Source: Oscillospiraceae bacterium (lineage in GTDB: Bacteria > Bacillota_A > Clostridia > Oscillospirales > Ruminococcaceae). From it: DNA of 64,000 nucleotides. Below are positions 18,875 to 27,838 of the stretch, one piece after another. Numbering within the stretch: position 1 is the stretch's first letter; each line of letters begins with the position of its first letter. The notes under the pieces were generated by a model that saw nothing but the letters and a program-made list of their open reading frames with translations, did not search any database and had not been told where the DNA came from. The stretch spans positions 20,247 to 84,246 of the forward strand of contig JAGAJA010000107.1 of NCBI GenBank assembly GCA_017829075.1, read 5' to 3'. The translations under genes were made by a program, and so were the position numbers.

Positions 18875-19387
18875 ATGAAAAAACAATTTCTTGAAATAGG
18901 CAAGATAGTTGCCACGCAGGGTATCCGCGGGGAGTTCCGGGTGCAGTATTATTGCGACAGCGCGGAGGTGCTGTGCGATTTCGACACGCTGTATCTTGAC
19001 AAGGGAAAGACCGAGGTCACGGTGGAGCGCGCCTACCCCCACAAGAATATCGTGGTGATGAAGCTTGAGGGAATCGACAAGATCGAGCAGGCGCAGCCGC
19101 TTATCGGTAAGATATTGTACCTCAACCGGGACGACGCGGAGCTTGAGGAGGGTCTGTACTTCATTCAGGACATAATCGGGCTGACGGTGAAGGACGCGGA
19201 CACCGGCGAGGTTTACGGAAAGATAACCGACGTGTATCAGAACGGCGCCAGCGACGTATATTCGATAAGAAAGGACGACGGGCGGGAGCTGCTGTTCCCC
19301 TGCATTGACGAGGTAGTATTAAGCACCGATATCGACGCGGGAGAAATGATAATTCGTCCGCTGCCGGGGCTTTTCGATGAGGATTGA
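18875..19387 (+). CDS. rimM: Ribosome maturation factor RimM
   Basis: A 170-residue factor for 30S head assembly that binds S19. The N-terminal barrel begins LEIGKIVATQGIRGEFRVQ, and the PRC-barrel half contains GLYFIQDIIGLTV and LFPCIDEVV. It starts 11 nt after hisS and overlaps trmD by 11 nt, the usual rimM-trmD pairing. Confidence 0.95.
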   Translation: MKKQFLEIGKIVATQGIRGEFRVQYYCDSAEVLCDFDTLYLDKGKTEVTVERAYPHKNIVVMKLEGIDKIEQAQPLIGKILYLNRDDAELEEGLYFIQDIIGLTVKDADTGEVYGKITDVYQNGASDVYSIRKDDGRELLFPCIDEVVLSTDIDAGEMIIRPLPGLFDED

Positions 19388-20141
19388 TGTTGCAACGCTG
19401 TTCCCGGATATGTTCGACCCTGTGCTTAACCAGAGCATTGTCGGCAGGGGAATAAAAAACGGGCTTATTGAAATATACACTCATGATATCCGGCTTTACA
19501 CCGAAAACAAGCACAACCGCGTTGACGACAAGCCCTACGGCGGCGGAACGGGAATGCTCATGCAGGCGCAGCCTATCTACGACTGCATCATGGCGATAAA
19601 GAGCCAGATGAACCTGAAACCCCGCATTATTTATATGTCCCCGCAGGGGGAAGTCCTCACCCAGAAAAAGGTGCGGGAGCTTGCCGCCGAGCCGTGGCTG
19701 ATACTGCTATGCGGGCATTACGAGGGTGTTGACCAGCGGGTGCTGGACGAGCTGGAATGCGAGGAGCTTTCGGTAGGGGATTACGTCCTGACCGGGGGAG
19801 AGCTTCCGGCTATGATAGTGTGCGATGCCGTGGCGAGATTGCAGGACGGAGTGCTCCCCAACGAGGACGCGTTCAGCGTTGAGAGCCACGAGGACGGTCT
19901 GCTGGAATACCCCCAGTACACCCGCCCGGAGGAATGGCGCGGGCGCAGAGTTCCGGAGGTGCTGCTTTCCGGCAATCATAAGAATATCGTTGCATGGCAG
20001 CGGGAGCAGGCAGTGGAGGTCACACACAGAAAGCGACCGGATATGACCGCAGGAGCAGGCTCAGCCATAACCAACGAGGACAGGCTGCGCCGGAGGACTT
20101 CCAGAGAGAAGCCGGGCGCTGCGGAGGAAAAAGATGACTAA
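19377..20141 (+). CDS. trmD: tRNA (guanine-37-N1)-methyltransferase
   Basis: A 254-residue SPOUT enzyme that methylates G37 next to the anticodon and prevents +1 frameshifting. The trefoil-knot motifs LLCGHYEGVDQRV (about residue 112) and SVGDYVLTGGELPA (about 133) bind S-adenosylmethionine; the N-terminus reads RIDVATLFPDMF. A basic C-terminal tail of about 20 residues extends beyond the usual end. It overlaps rimM (11 nt) and era (8 nt). Confidence 0.97.
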   Translation: MRIDVATLFPDMFDPVLNQSIVGRGIKNGLIEIYTHDIRLYTENKHNRVDDKPYGGGTGMLMQAQPIYDCIMAIKSQMNLKPRIIYMSPQGEVLTQKKVRELAAEPWLILLCGHYEGVDQRVLDELECEELSVGDYVLTGGELPAMIVCDAVARLQDGVLPNEDAFSVESHEDGLLEYPQYTRPEEWRGRRVPEVLLSGNHKNIVAWQREQAVEVTHRKRPDMTAGAGSAITNEDRLRRRTSREKPGAAEEKDD

Positions 20142-21033
20142 AAACGCATTTATTGCAATAACAGGGCGGGCGAACGCCGGAAAATCCTCGCTGACAAATC
20201 TGCTTGTCGGCGAAAAGGTTTCTATCGTCAGCGAAAAGCCCCAGACCACCAGAAACCGCATAAACGGCGTACTCACAAAGGGTGATACCCAGTTCGTGTT
20301 TATCGACACTCCGGGAATGCACAAGCCGAAAACCAAGCTGTCGGAGCATATGGTGAAGTCTATCCGGCAGAGCGTGGACGATGTGGACTGCGCGATACTC
20401 ATGGCGGACGTGACGAAAAAAATGTCCTCTATCGAGCAGGATCTGATACGCAGCTTTGCTTCTCACGGAACTGCGGTGGTGCTGCTGCTGAACAAGGTGG
20501 ATCTGCTCAAGGACAAGAGCGATATCCTGAAGATTATCCAGCAGTATTCCGAGCTGTACGATTTCGAGGAGGTCATTCCGATATCGGTGAAGAACCGCAT
20601 AAATACCGACCAGATACTTCCGGTGCTGGAGCGGTTCGCGGTGGAGGGAGAGCATTTCTTCCCGGACGATATCGCCACCGACCGCACTGAGCGTTTCATG
20701 TGCTCTGAGATAGTGCGGGAGAAGATACTGCGGGTAATGCAGGAGGAAATACCGCATGGGACGGCGGTGGACGTGGAGAAATTCAAGTCCCGTATGAAAG
20801 GCGATAATGAGCTTATCGACATCAGTGTTGTTATTATCTGCGAAAAGGAAAGCCACAAGGGAATGATCATCGGCAAGGGCGGCGAGCGGCTCAAGCAGAT
20901 AGCGTCAATGGCGAGGGCTGACATGGAGGAGCTGCTTGGCGCTCATGTCAATCTTCAGTGCTTTGTCAAGGTCAAGGAGGACTGGCGCAATCGCGAGCGG
21001 GTAATTACCGATCTTGGTATGTTTGACGAATGA
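20134..21033 (+). CDS. era: GTPase Era
   Basis: A 299-residue GTPase that binds the 3' end of 16S rRNA during 30S maturation. G1 is GRANAGKSS (about residues 11-19), G3 DTPG, G4 NKVD; the C-terminal KH domain has the GMIIGKGGERLK loop and ends with EDWR. The start overlaps the trmD stop by 8 nt. Usually era neighbours ybeY or recO; recO does follow here. Confidence 0.97.
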   Translation: MTKNAFIAITGRANAGKSSLTNLLVGEKVSIVSEKPQTTRNRINGVLTKGDTQFVFIDTPGMHKPKTKLSEHMVKSIRQSVDDVDCAILMADVTKKMSSIEQDLIRSFASHGTAVVLLLNKVDLLKDKSDILKIIQQYSELYDFEEVIPISVKNRINTDQILPVLERFAVEGEHFFPDDIATDRTERFMCSEIVREKILRVMQEEIPHGTAVDVEKFKSRMKGDNELIDISVVIICEKESHKGMIIGKGGERLKQIASMARADMEELLGAHVNLQCFVKVKEDWRNRERVITDLGMFDE

Positions 21034-21041
21034 GTTTTCGG

Positions 21042-21061
21042 GGGCAGCCGGCTGGCTGCCC
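21042..21061 (+). terminator. Short stem-loop between era and recO
   Basis: GGGCAGCC and GGCTGCCC pair around GGCT. There is no T-run after it, so it may only slow polymerase or protect the upstream mRNA. Confidence 0.35.
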
Positions 21062-21085
21062 TGATTTGCGAAAGGGGGCTTCGTA

Positions 21086-21856
21086 ATGCTGGTGACCTAT
21101 GACGGAATAGTTGTCGGACGGCGGGAAATAGGCGAAAATAGCTGCTTTCTGGATATCCTCACCGATGAGCAGGGCATAATCGAAGCCACCGCCCACGGCG
21201 CAAAAAAGCTGAACAGCTCGCTGCTCGGCTCGGCGGGTCTGTTTTCCTATGCGACATTCTGCCTGAGCAAGAACAAGGAGCGCTATACGGTGAATTCCGC
21301 GAAGCCGAAGCGCAGCTTCCACGAGCTTGGCAGCGACATTGAGAAGCTTGCGCTGGGGTCTTATTTCGCGCAGGCGGTGAAATTCTGCACTCCGCAGGAG
21401 CAGGCGCAGGACAGCCTTGTGAGGTTCTTTGCGATAGCGTTATACGAGGCGGAGACCGCGCGGACTGCCGCCCGGCTTTCCTGCGTGCGCTCGGCGTTTG
21501 AGCTGAGGTATTCCTGTATGCTGGGCTACCGACCGGATCTGCGGGGCTGCTGTAACTGCGGCGAGTTTGAGCACGAGGAGATGTTCTTTCTGCCGGACAG
21601 CGGCGAGATATTCTGCGGGGACTGCTTTGACAGGAGCTACGGCGGAAGATATTATGTCCTTACCCCGGAGATCCTCTCGGCTATGCGGAATATAGTTTAT
21701 GCGCAGCTAAATCGGGCGTTCAGGTTTTCGCTTTCTGACAGCGGCGCCGCGCTGCTGGAGAAGATCACGGAGAACTATTTCCTCACAAGAACTGAGCGGA
21801 CATTTACGGCGCTGGAGTATTTCAAAGGGATCAGACTGCCTTTGAAAACCAACTGA
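21086..21856 (+). CDS. recO: DNA repair protein RecO
   Basis: A 256-residue recombination mediator that with RecR loads RecA on SSB-covered DNA. The N-terminal OB fold begins VTYDGIVVGRREIGENSCFL; a zinc-binding cluster (CCNCGEF ... FCGDC) lies at about residues 155-180. AAGGGGG precedes the ATG. It closes the hisS-rimM-trmD-era run. Confidence 0.95.
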   Translation: MLVTYDGIVVGRREIGENSCFLDILTDEQGIIEATAHGAKKLNSSLLGSAGLFSYATFCLSKNKERYTVNSAKPKRSFHELGSDIEKLALGSYFAQAVKFCTPQEQAQDSLVRFFAIALYEAETARTAARLSCVRSAFELRYSCMLGYRPDLRGCCNCGEFEHEEMFFLPDSGEIFCGDCFDRSYGGRYYVLTPEILSAMRNIVYAQLNRAFRFSLSDSGAALLEKITENYFLTRTERTFTALEYFKGIRLPLKTN

Positions 21857-21913
21857 AAATGACAAAATCTGTCACAAGGTTATCGGCAATACAGTATTTT
21901 TTCACAAAAACTA

Positions 21914-21942
21914 TTGCAAAAATAAAAAAAACGTGGTATAAT
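21914..21942 (+). promoter_or_regulatory. Promoter of the EAL gene
   Basis: TTGCAA and TATAAT with a 17-bp spacer; the -10 is preceded by ACGTGG, the same extended -10 context seen upstream of rimP. Confidence 0.8.
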
Positions 21943-21987
21943 TGTATAAAATAAAAAAGGAAAAGCAACAGGAGAGGCGGTGTTGAA

Positions 21988-23649
21988 ATGAGCAAAATTA
22001 CAGAAAAGGATAAAAATCTGTTCATTGAGATGCTTGACAAGGACAAACGGACTCTGCATTTTATGTGGGACTGTACCGAGGGTACTGTCGCCACGGCGGG
22101 CAGTCCTTTGTTTGAAAACGTCAAGGGCGACCCGCTGGATTTCCTGAGGGAAAGCGGTCTTATCGACCAGCAGTATATTTCCGCATTCAATGTTTTTACC
22201 TCCCGTATTGAGGAGGGGATCATCTCCGGAATAGACCGAAACAGCCTGAGCGTTGAACTTAAAATGAAGTTCACACCGGACGGTGAATATGTTATGAGCG
22301 GTTTCTACGTTCATTTCCTGAGAGATAACGACGGAAAGATACTTGCAGTGCACGGAACAATCAGACCATATTCCCAGAAAGAGATCTTCAACCGCAGGGT
22401 GCTGACCGAATTTTCCTCGGACAGAAATCCCGCTATTTTCGGGTCAGAGGTCGGTGAAATGATAGCGCGCCACCCGGACGAAGAGATCGCGTTCATTCAG
22501 TTTGATATTGAGCGCTTCAAGATGATCAACGAGAATTACGGCGTTGAGGCGGGTGACGAGCTGCTGGCGTTCATCACTGACTCTCTGGCGATGGTATGCA
22601 ATGAGGAACAGCCGTTCTGCCGGCTTACTGCGGACGTTTTCATGCTGATCACACCATTTACGAGCGACGCGGAGCTTCTGGATTTCATTCATCGGCTGGA
22701 AAGCCTGCTCACCGGATACAAAGGCATGGATTACCGTCTGATCTTCGGCGTAGCTATCGCAGAGGACAGAACGCTGCACACCCGCCGCCACGGTGACAAT
22801 GCGACCATCGCGCGTCAGTCGGTAAAGGGAAATGCGCTGAACAACATCGGCTTCTTCAACGGCAGAATGAGAACTGAGCTTAAAAAGAAGCAGACAATTG
22901 AGGAGGACATGAAGGACGCGCTGCTGGGCAACCAGTTTGTGATGTACCTCCAGCCGAAATTCAGCATATCCACCGGAAAGATAATCGGCGCTGAGGCGCT
23001 GGCTAGGTGGATACACCCGGAGAGGGGAATGATATCCCCGGCGGAGTTCGTTCCGGTGTTTGAACAGAACGGCTTTATACTTAAGCTTGATCAGTATATC
23101 TGGGAGAGCGCCTGCCGGAAAATACGAAGCTGGCTGGACAGCGGAGTTAAGCCGGTGCCGATTTCAGTGAATATTTCCAGAGAATATGTGCATTCATTTG
23201 ACGTGGTGGGAGAGCTTGTGCGGCTGGTGAAAAAGTACGATATCCCGGTGCATTATCTGGAGCTTGAGATCACCGAATCGGTTGACGCAGAGGGCGTAGG
23301 TGACGTTGTAAAGAAGATGAAGAGCGCGGGATTTACCATGCTTATGGACGATTTCGGATCCGGCTATTCCTCTTTGAATATGCTGAAAACCACCCAGTTT
23401 GACGTGCTGAAAATAGACCGCGCGTTCCTGTCGGAATTCATGGAGAGCAGCCGTGGCAGGAAGATCATTTCCCACACGATCTCCATGTCGCAGGATATCG
23501 GTCTGGACATCATCGCGGAGGGCGTAGAAACTCTCGAACAGGCGCAGTTCCTGAGCAAGTGCGGCTGCGACGCGGCGCAGGGCTTCTATTACTCAAAGCC
23601 CGTTACTCAGGAGGAATTCGACAGAAAGCTGTCGACTGTGAATGTGTAA
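21988..23649 (+). CDS. Cyclic-di-GMP phosphodiesterase with degenerate GGDEF domain
   Basis: A 553-residue soluble protein: an N-terminal PAS-like sensor part (about 1-145), a GGDEF-fold domain (about 150-310) and a C-terminal EAL domain (about 315-545). The GGDEF motif is replaced by LTADVF, so cyclase activity is not expected. The EAL domain keeps EALARW, VNIS, ELEITES, MDDFGSGYSSL, LKIDRAF, EGVET and QGFYYSKP, all the metal and catalytic positions, so it should hydrolyse c-di-GMP to pGpG. No membrane segment is seen. The gene has its own promoter and stands alone, converging with proS. Confidence 0.9.
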   Translation: MSKITEKDKNLFIEMLDKDKRTLHFMWDCTEGTVATAGSPLFENVKGDPLDFLRESGLIDQQYISAFNVFTSRIEEGIISGIDRNSLSVELKMKFTPDGEYVMSGFYVHFLRDNDGKILAVHGTIRPYSQKEIFNRRVLTEFSSDRNPAIFGSEVGEMIARHPDEEIAFIQFDIERFKMINENYGVEAGDELLAFITDSLAMVCNEEQPFCRLTADVFMLITPFTSDAELLDFIHRLESLLTGYKGMDYRLIFGVAIAEDRTLHTRRHGDNATIARQSVKGNALNNIGFFNGRMRTELKKKQTIEEDMKDALLGNQFVMYLQPKFSISTGKIIGAEALARWIHPERGMISPAEFVPVFEQNGFILKLDQYIWESACRKIRSWLDSGVKPVPISVNISREYVHSFDVVGELVRLVKKYDIPVHYLELEITESVDAEGVGDVVKKMKSAGFTMLMDDFGSGYSSLNMLKTTQFDVLKIDRAFLSEFMESSRGRKIISHTISMSQDIGLDIIAEGVETLEQAQFLSKCGCDAAQGFYYSKPVTQEEFDRKLSTVNV

Positions 23650-23710
23650 TGCTGATTCTTAATCACTTTATAGACTTTGAATATATGTTGATTAGAAATA
23701 AAGTATAAAA

Positions 23711-23747
23711 AAACTCCCCGGAACTTATCATTAGCTCCGGGGAGTTT
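23711..23747. terminator. Bidirectional terminator between EAL gene and proS
   Basis: A perfect 12-bp stem (AAACTCCCCGGA against TCCGGGGAGTTT) with A-rich sequence before it, giving a T-tract for the minus strand. It serves both convergent genes. Confidence 0.85.
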
Positions 23748-23758
23748 GCTATGCGTAA

Positions 23759-25480
23759 TTAATCGGATATTTTCATCATTTCAGCGATGTGCTGCTGAAC
23801 TTTATCTGCGACCTCAGCCGGAGCGAGCTTTTCACTGAAGCTCTTGTCACGGGCGGAGATCTCGATTACGCCGTCCTTGAGATTGCGCGGGCTTACGATA
23901 ACTCTAAGCGGAACTCCCAGCAGGTCTGCGTCGGAGAACATTACACCGGCGCTTACCGCACGGTCGTCGTAGATAACCTCAACTCCGCGCTTCTGAAGCT
24001 CCTCGTAGAGCGCGTCAGCCTTTTCCTTTACCTCCGGATCGTCGGCGCGTACAGCGCAGATGTGAACCTGCCACGGCGCGATAGCCATAGGCCAGATAGG
24101 ACCGTAGTCATCGTGATGAACCTCGCATACGGAAGCCGCAAGTCTGCCCACGCCTATGCCGTAGCAGCCCATGATCGGGGTCTGCGCGTTTCCGTCCTTG
24201 TCAAGATAGGTCATGCCCATGCTCTTAGTGTACTTTGTACCGAGCTGGAAGATGTTTCCTACCTCGATTCCGCGGGAAATAGTGATGTGCTTTTTGCCGC
24301 ACTTGGGGCAGATACCGCCCTCAATTATCTTTGCAAAATCGTGGTACTCTGCGCCGGGAACATCACGGCTGATGTCAAGTCCGGTGTAGTGGTATTCCTC
24401 CTTGTTTGCGCCGCAGGAGAGGTTGTTGGTGTTCTGGAGGGACTTGTCGAACAGCACGGTCATTCCCTCAGGAAGTCCCACAGGCCCGATGTAGCCTGCG
24501 TTCAGACCACATTCCGGAGTAATTACCGCCGGGTGGATATCGCAGCCGAGGTAGTTTGTGAGCTTTGTTTCGTTGATGTCGAGGTCGCCGCGGATAAATA
24601 CCACAACATAGCTGTCGTCCTGATTTCTCTGGTAAACCACTGCCTTGCAGCTCTTTTCTGTCGGAGATTTCAGGAAATTGCAGATATCCTCAATTGTGTG
24701 TACGTCCGGGGTATAGACCTCGGTCAGAGGCTGGCTCTCCGGGTCGCGGGTGTTTTCGATAATGCTCTCGGCAGCCTCCATATTTGCGCGGAAGCCGCAG
24801 TCCTTGCATATTGCGATAGAATCCTCACCGATAGGAGTGAGCAGCATGAACTCATGAGAAATGCTGCCGCCCATCATGCCGGAGTCGGAGGCAACGGAGA
24901 TGACCTCCGGAATGCCTGCGCGGGCGTAGATCCTCTCGTATGCCTTGTGGCACTTCATATAGTATTCCTCAAGATCCTCCTGAGAGGTGTGGAAGGAATA
25001 CGCGTCCTTCATGGTGAATTCGCGCACACGGATAAGTCCGCCGCGGGGACGCGCTTCATCGCGGAATTTCGTCTGGATCTGGTAGATCATGAACGGATAT
25101 TTTGTGTAGCTGTTTGCGTACTCCCGGACAAGCTGCACCGCTGCTTCCTCGTGGGTCATTCCGAGAACCATCTGCGCGCGGTTTCTGTCGGTGAAGCGCA
25201 GCAGCTCGCTTCCAATGCTCTCATATCTGCCGGATTCCTGCCAGAGGGTCGCGGGCATTACCACCGGGAACTGGACTTCCTGACCGTCGATGGCGTCCAT
25301 TTCCTCCCGGATTATCTGCTCGATTTTGCGGGTAATGCGCTTTAACGGCATATAGCTGGAGAAGATGCCGTTTGCGACATACTTCATGTAGCCGCCGCGG
25401 ATCATAAGTGCATGGCTGTCGATCTGACAGTCGGAGGGGCGCTGTTTGAAGCGGTCGCCCACAAGCTTTTCAAGTTTCAT
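23759..25480 (-). CDS. proS: Prolyl-tRNA synthetase (bacterial type with editing insert)
   Basis: A 573-residue class II synthetase that charges tRNA-Pro. The N-terminal HALMIRGGYMKYVANG, motif 2 (KFRDEARPRGGLIRVREF) and motif 3 (GCYGIGVGRLAASVCE) are present. The region of about residues 225-390, between motifs 2 and 3, is the INS editing domain that clears Ala-tRNA-Pro. The C-terminal anticodon domain starts WQVHICAV. Expression is controlled by a proline T-box upstream. Confidence 0.97.
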   Translation of the reverse strand: MKLEKLVGDRFKQRPSDCQIDSHALMIRGGYMKYVANGIFSSYMPLKRITRKIEQIIREEMDAIDGQEVQFPVVMPATLWQESGRYESIGSELLRFTDRNRAQMVLGMTHEEAAVQLVREYANSYTKYPFMIYQIQTKFRDEARPRGGLIRVREFTMKDAYSFHTSQEDLEEYYMKCHKAYERIYARAGIPEVISVASDSGMMGGSISHEFMLLTPIGEDSIAICKDCGFRANMEAAESIIENTRDPESQPLTEVYTPDVHTIEDICNFLKSPTEKSCKAVVYQRNQDDSYVVVFIRGDLDINETKLTNYLGCDIHPAVITPECGLNAGYIGPVGLPEGMTVLFDKSLQNTNNLSCGANKEEYHYTGLDISRDVPGAEYHDFAKIIEGGICPKCGKKHITISRGIEVGNIFQLGTKYTKSMGMTYLDKDGNAQTPIMGCYGIGVGRLAASVCEVHHDDYGPIWPMAIAPWQVHICAVRADDPEVKEKADALYEELQKRGVEVIYDDRAVSAGVMFSDADLLGVPLRVIVSPRNLKDGVIEISARDKSFSEKLAPAEVADKVQQHIAEMMKISD

Positions 25481-25520
25481 TTCGTGTAGTTCCTTTCCTT
25501 TTTAGAATTCGTAAGAATAC

Positions 25521-25787
25521 AAAAAGCCCCAAGCCGTCTGGCTCAGGGCGAACTTAACCTAGTCCGTGTTACCACCTGAATTCGGGCGAAAGCCCGCTCT
25601 CAGCGTCAGAAACGCTTTTCTCGCTAACGGGAGATACCGGCGCCGCTTACTGCCGGGGATAATCCGGGTTCCGGGCGCAGCTCAAAGACGGGTTCGGCAG
25701 TCCTTCAATAACGGCTCGCACCTGCCGCCGTTTCTCTGAAAAATCGGAACTGTCTACTGTTTCTTGTCACAGCTTTTCGTATTCACT
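25521..25787 (-). ncRNA. Proline-specific T-box leader with terminator
   Basis: Minus-strand T-box riboswitch upstream of proS. The T-box core GGTGGTAACACGGAC lies at about 25562-25579; its UGGU would pair with a tRNA ending ACCA, as expected for tRNA-Pro. In the stem I region GAACCC at 25690-25695 places a proline codon (CCC) in the likely specifier position. A terminator stem with two wobbles (GCCCTGAGCC against GGCTTGGGGC) plus five Ts lies at 25521-25549. The specifier assignment is less certain than the T-box itself. Confidence 0.9.
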
Positions 25788-25793
25788 GGAATG

Positions 25794-25822
25794 ATTATAG
25801 CACGATTTCTGGGAATTGTCAA
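25794..25822 (-). promoter_or_regulatory. Consensus promoter of the proS leader
   Basis: TTGACA and TATAAT, both perfect, with a 17-bp spacer on the minus strand. It is divergent from the rimP promoter about 75 bp away. Confidence 0.9.
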
Positions 25823-25895
25823 GGGCGATATTAAAATAGAGCCGCATTATATTGTATTTATCATATATTTTTACGCAGATTTTTCAAAAAACCTA

Positions 25896-25924
25896 TTGAT
25901 TTTCTGAAAAAAACGTGGTATAAT
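25896..25924 (+). promoter_or_regulatory. Promoter of the rimP-infB operon
   Basis: TTGATT and TATAAT with a 17-bp spacer, the -10 again preceded by ACGTGG (extended -10). No other clear promoter is seen until after gltX. Confidence 0.85.
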
Positions 25925-25947
25925 ACTAGAGTAAGATAGATTAGACT

Positions 25948-25974
25948 AAAGACTGGGGTTTCGCTCCGGTCTTT
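25948..25974 (+). promoter_or_regulatory. Leader hairpin upstream of rimP
   Basis: AAAGAC and GTCTTT enclose a further GC-rich partial stem (TGGGG with CTCCG), followed by TAAGTTTTGAT. A hairpin at this place is common ahead of rimP-nusA operons in Firmicutes and may act as an attenuator; the T-run here is interrupted. Confidence 0.5.
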
Positions 25975-26042
25975 AAGTTTTGATAGGGGATTTTTTCGGA
26001 ATTGCTCCGGAGTTTCCCACTCAACAGAAAGGAGCTGTATCA

Positions 26043-26549
26043 ATGGCACTTGCAAAGGGCTTCAGCGCGATCGAAGCGGCGGCTGAGGCTGCGGTAAGAC
26101 CGATAGTTGAGAGCCACGGCTATACGCTGTGGGACGTCTGGTTCGCCAAAGAGGGCGCGAAGTGGTATCTGCGCATCTTCATCGACAAGCCGGAGGGTAT
26201 CTCCATTGATGATTGCGAGTCGATAGACGGGCTGATAAACGCCGAGATCGACAAGCAGTACTTTATCGACAGGATAGATTACCTTGAGGTCGGCTCGGCG
26301 GGACTTGAGCGTCCCGTAAGGCGGCTTGCCCAGCTTGAACCGTCGATAGGAAAGAAAATAAAGGTCAAGACCTACAAGCTGTGCGAGGGAGTTCCGTCAA
26401 AGGCTTTCAGCGGCGTCCTTGCGGGATTTGACGGAGAAAAAATTACGGTTACAGGAGATTTCGGGGAGGCTTCGCTGCCTGTCGCCGAGGTTTCTGCAAT
26501 AAATTATGACGATTTTGACGATTACGACCTGCTGAAAGGCGGAGAGTGA
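26043..26549 (+). CDS. rimP: Ribosome maturation factor RimP
   Basis: A 168-residue factor needed for early 30S assembly. The N-terminal domain has the typical LWDVWFAKEGAKWYLRIFIDKPEG and SIDDCESI, and the C-terminal Sm-like barrel follows VGSAGLERPV. The ATG at 26043 follows AAAGGAG, so the upstream in-frame start is not used. It is first in the rimP-nusA-ylxR-ylxQ-infB order conserved across Firmicutes. Confidence 0.95.
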   Translation: MALAKGFSAIEAAAEAAVRPIVESHGYTLWDVWFAKEGAKWYLRIFIDKPEGISIDDCESIDGLINAEIDKQYFIDRIDYLEVGSAGLERPVRRLAQLEPSIGKKIKVKTYKLCEGVPSKAFSGVLAGFDGEKITVTGDFGEASLPVAEVSAINYDDFDDYDLLKGGE

Positions 26550-26589
26550 TTGCGGCTTACTATTTTATTTAACGGAGGAATAACGGAAA

Positions 26590-27828
26590 ATGGCTAAGAA
26601 AAAGGCACAGCCTAAGGACGACATCAAGGATTTTTTCATTGCGCTGGCTGACTACGCAAAGGAAAAGGGAATCAGCGAGGACGTTTTTGTTTCTAAGATC
26701 AAGAACGCTATCGAAAAGAGCCTGAAAACCAATATGCACCTTGAGGATAAGGACAGCGAGGTGGTTTTCGTAAATATCGACCTTGAAAAGGAAATATTCG
26801 ACGTAAGCGTACTTAAAGAGGTCATCGAGGTAGTTGATACCCTGTACGAGCCGGAGATTGAGATAGTTCTTGAGGAAGCGCGCAAGATCAATCCCGCGGT
26901 TGAAGTCGGCGACAAGATCAGAGTTCCGATTGACACCCACGAATTCAAGAGAATTGCCGCGAAGAACGCAAAGGATCTCATCAAGCAGGGCTTCCGCGAT
27001 GTAGAGCGTCAGCAGCTCAGCGAGATGTGGGGCGCTTATGAGAACGAGGCGGTTTCCGCCGAGGTAACTAAGATCGAGCCTAAGACCGGACACGCTACCA
27101 TTGAAGTGAACCACAATGAAGTCCTCCTCATGAGAGCCGACCAGATACCCGGCGAAACTCTCCATGTCGGCGATATCATCAAGGTATTCATCACCGGCGT
27201 TTCAAAGGAGTACAAGGAGGGCGCAAAGAAGCAGTCACTGCGCATCACCAGAACGGACAAGGGACTTATCAAGCGCCTGTTTGAGCTGGAATGCCCGGAG
27301 ATCTATGACGGAACTGTTGAGATCAAGTCGGTAAGCCGCGCACCCGGTTCCCGCTCCAAGATCGCGGTCATCAGCAACGACCCGAACGTTGACGCAGTGG
27401 GCGCCTGCATCGGTACTCAGAAGAGCAGAATTAATGCGGTAACTAAGGAGCTAAAGGGCGAAAAGGTGGACGTTGTTCTTTACAGCGAGGATCCGGAGGA
27501 GTTCATCAAGCAGGCTCTGAAGCCCGCAGAGGTTCTCAGAGTAGTAATAAACGACCCGAAGGTAAGAGCTTGCAAGGCTATCGTTCCCGACAATCAGCTT
27601 TCGCTTGCGATCGGCAACAAGGGTCAGAACGCTCTGCTGGCGGCAAAGCTTACCGGATTTAAGATCGACATAAAGGCAGAGAGCAAGGTAACTCCTGAGG
27701 ATCTGGAGGTAATTGAATACCCTCCTGAGGAGGAAGAGCCTGAGCTTTCCGAGGACGAGCAGAACGCGCAGACCGAAGCCGCAGGCGAGCCTGTGGAGGC
27801 TGCCGCTGAGGTTCAGCAGGAGAATTAA
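26590..27828 (+). CDS. nusA: Transcription elongation/termination factor NusA
   Basis: A 412-residue RNA polymerase-binding protein that affects pausing, termination and antitermination. The N-terminal polymerase-binding domain (about 1-130) is followed by S1 (about 135-205) and two KH domains, with SVSRAPGSRSKIAV, GACIGTQKSRI and LAIGNKGQNALLAAKLTG. The C-terminus is a Glu-rich tail instead of the E. coli acidic repeats. CGGAGGAA precedes the ATG. Confidence 0.97.
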   Translation: MAKKKAQPKDDIKDFFIALADYAKEKGISEDVFVSKIKNAIEKSLKTNMHLEDKDSEVVFVNIDLEKEIFDVSVLKEVIEVVDTLYEPEIEIVLEEARKINPAVEVGDKIRVPIDTHEFKRIAAKNAKDLIKQGFRDVERQQLSEMWGAYENEAVSAEVTKIEPKTGHATIEVNHNEVLLMRADQIPGETLHVGDIIKVFITGVSKEYKEGAKKQSLRITRTDKGLIKRLFELECPEIYDGTVEIKSVSRAPGSRSKIAVISNDPNVDAVGACIGTQKSRINAVTKELKGEKVDVVLYSEDPEEFIKQALKPAEVLRVVINDPKVRACKAIVPDNQLSLAIGNKGQNALLAAKLTGFKIDIKAESKVTPEDLEVIEYPPEEEEPELSEDEQNAQTEAAGEPVEAAAEVQQEN

Positions 27829-27838
27829 GGAGCGATTT

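Noticed and set aside
23789..25345. 518-codon open frame opposite proS
   Set aside because: proS is complete and recognisable on the minus strand, so this is a shadow frame.
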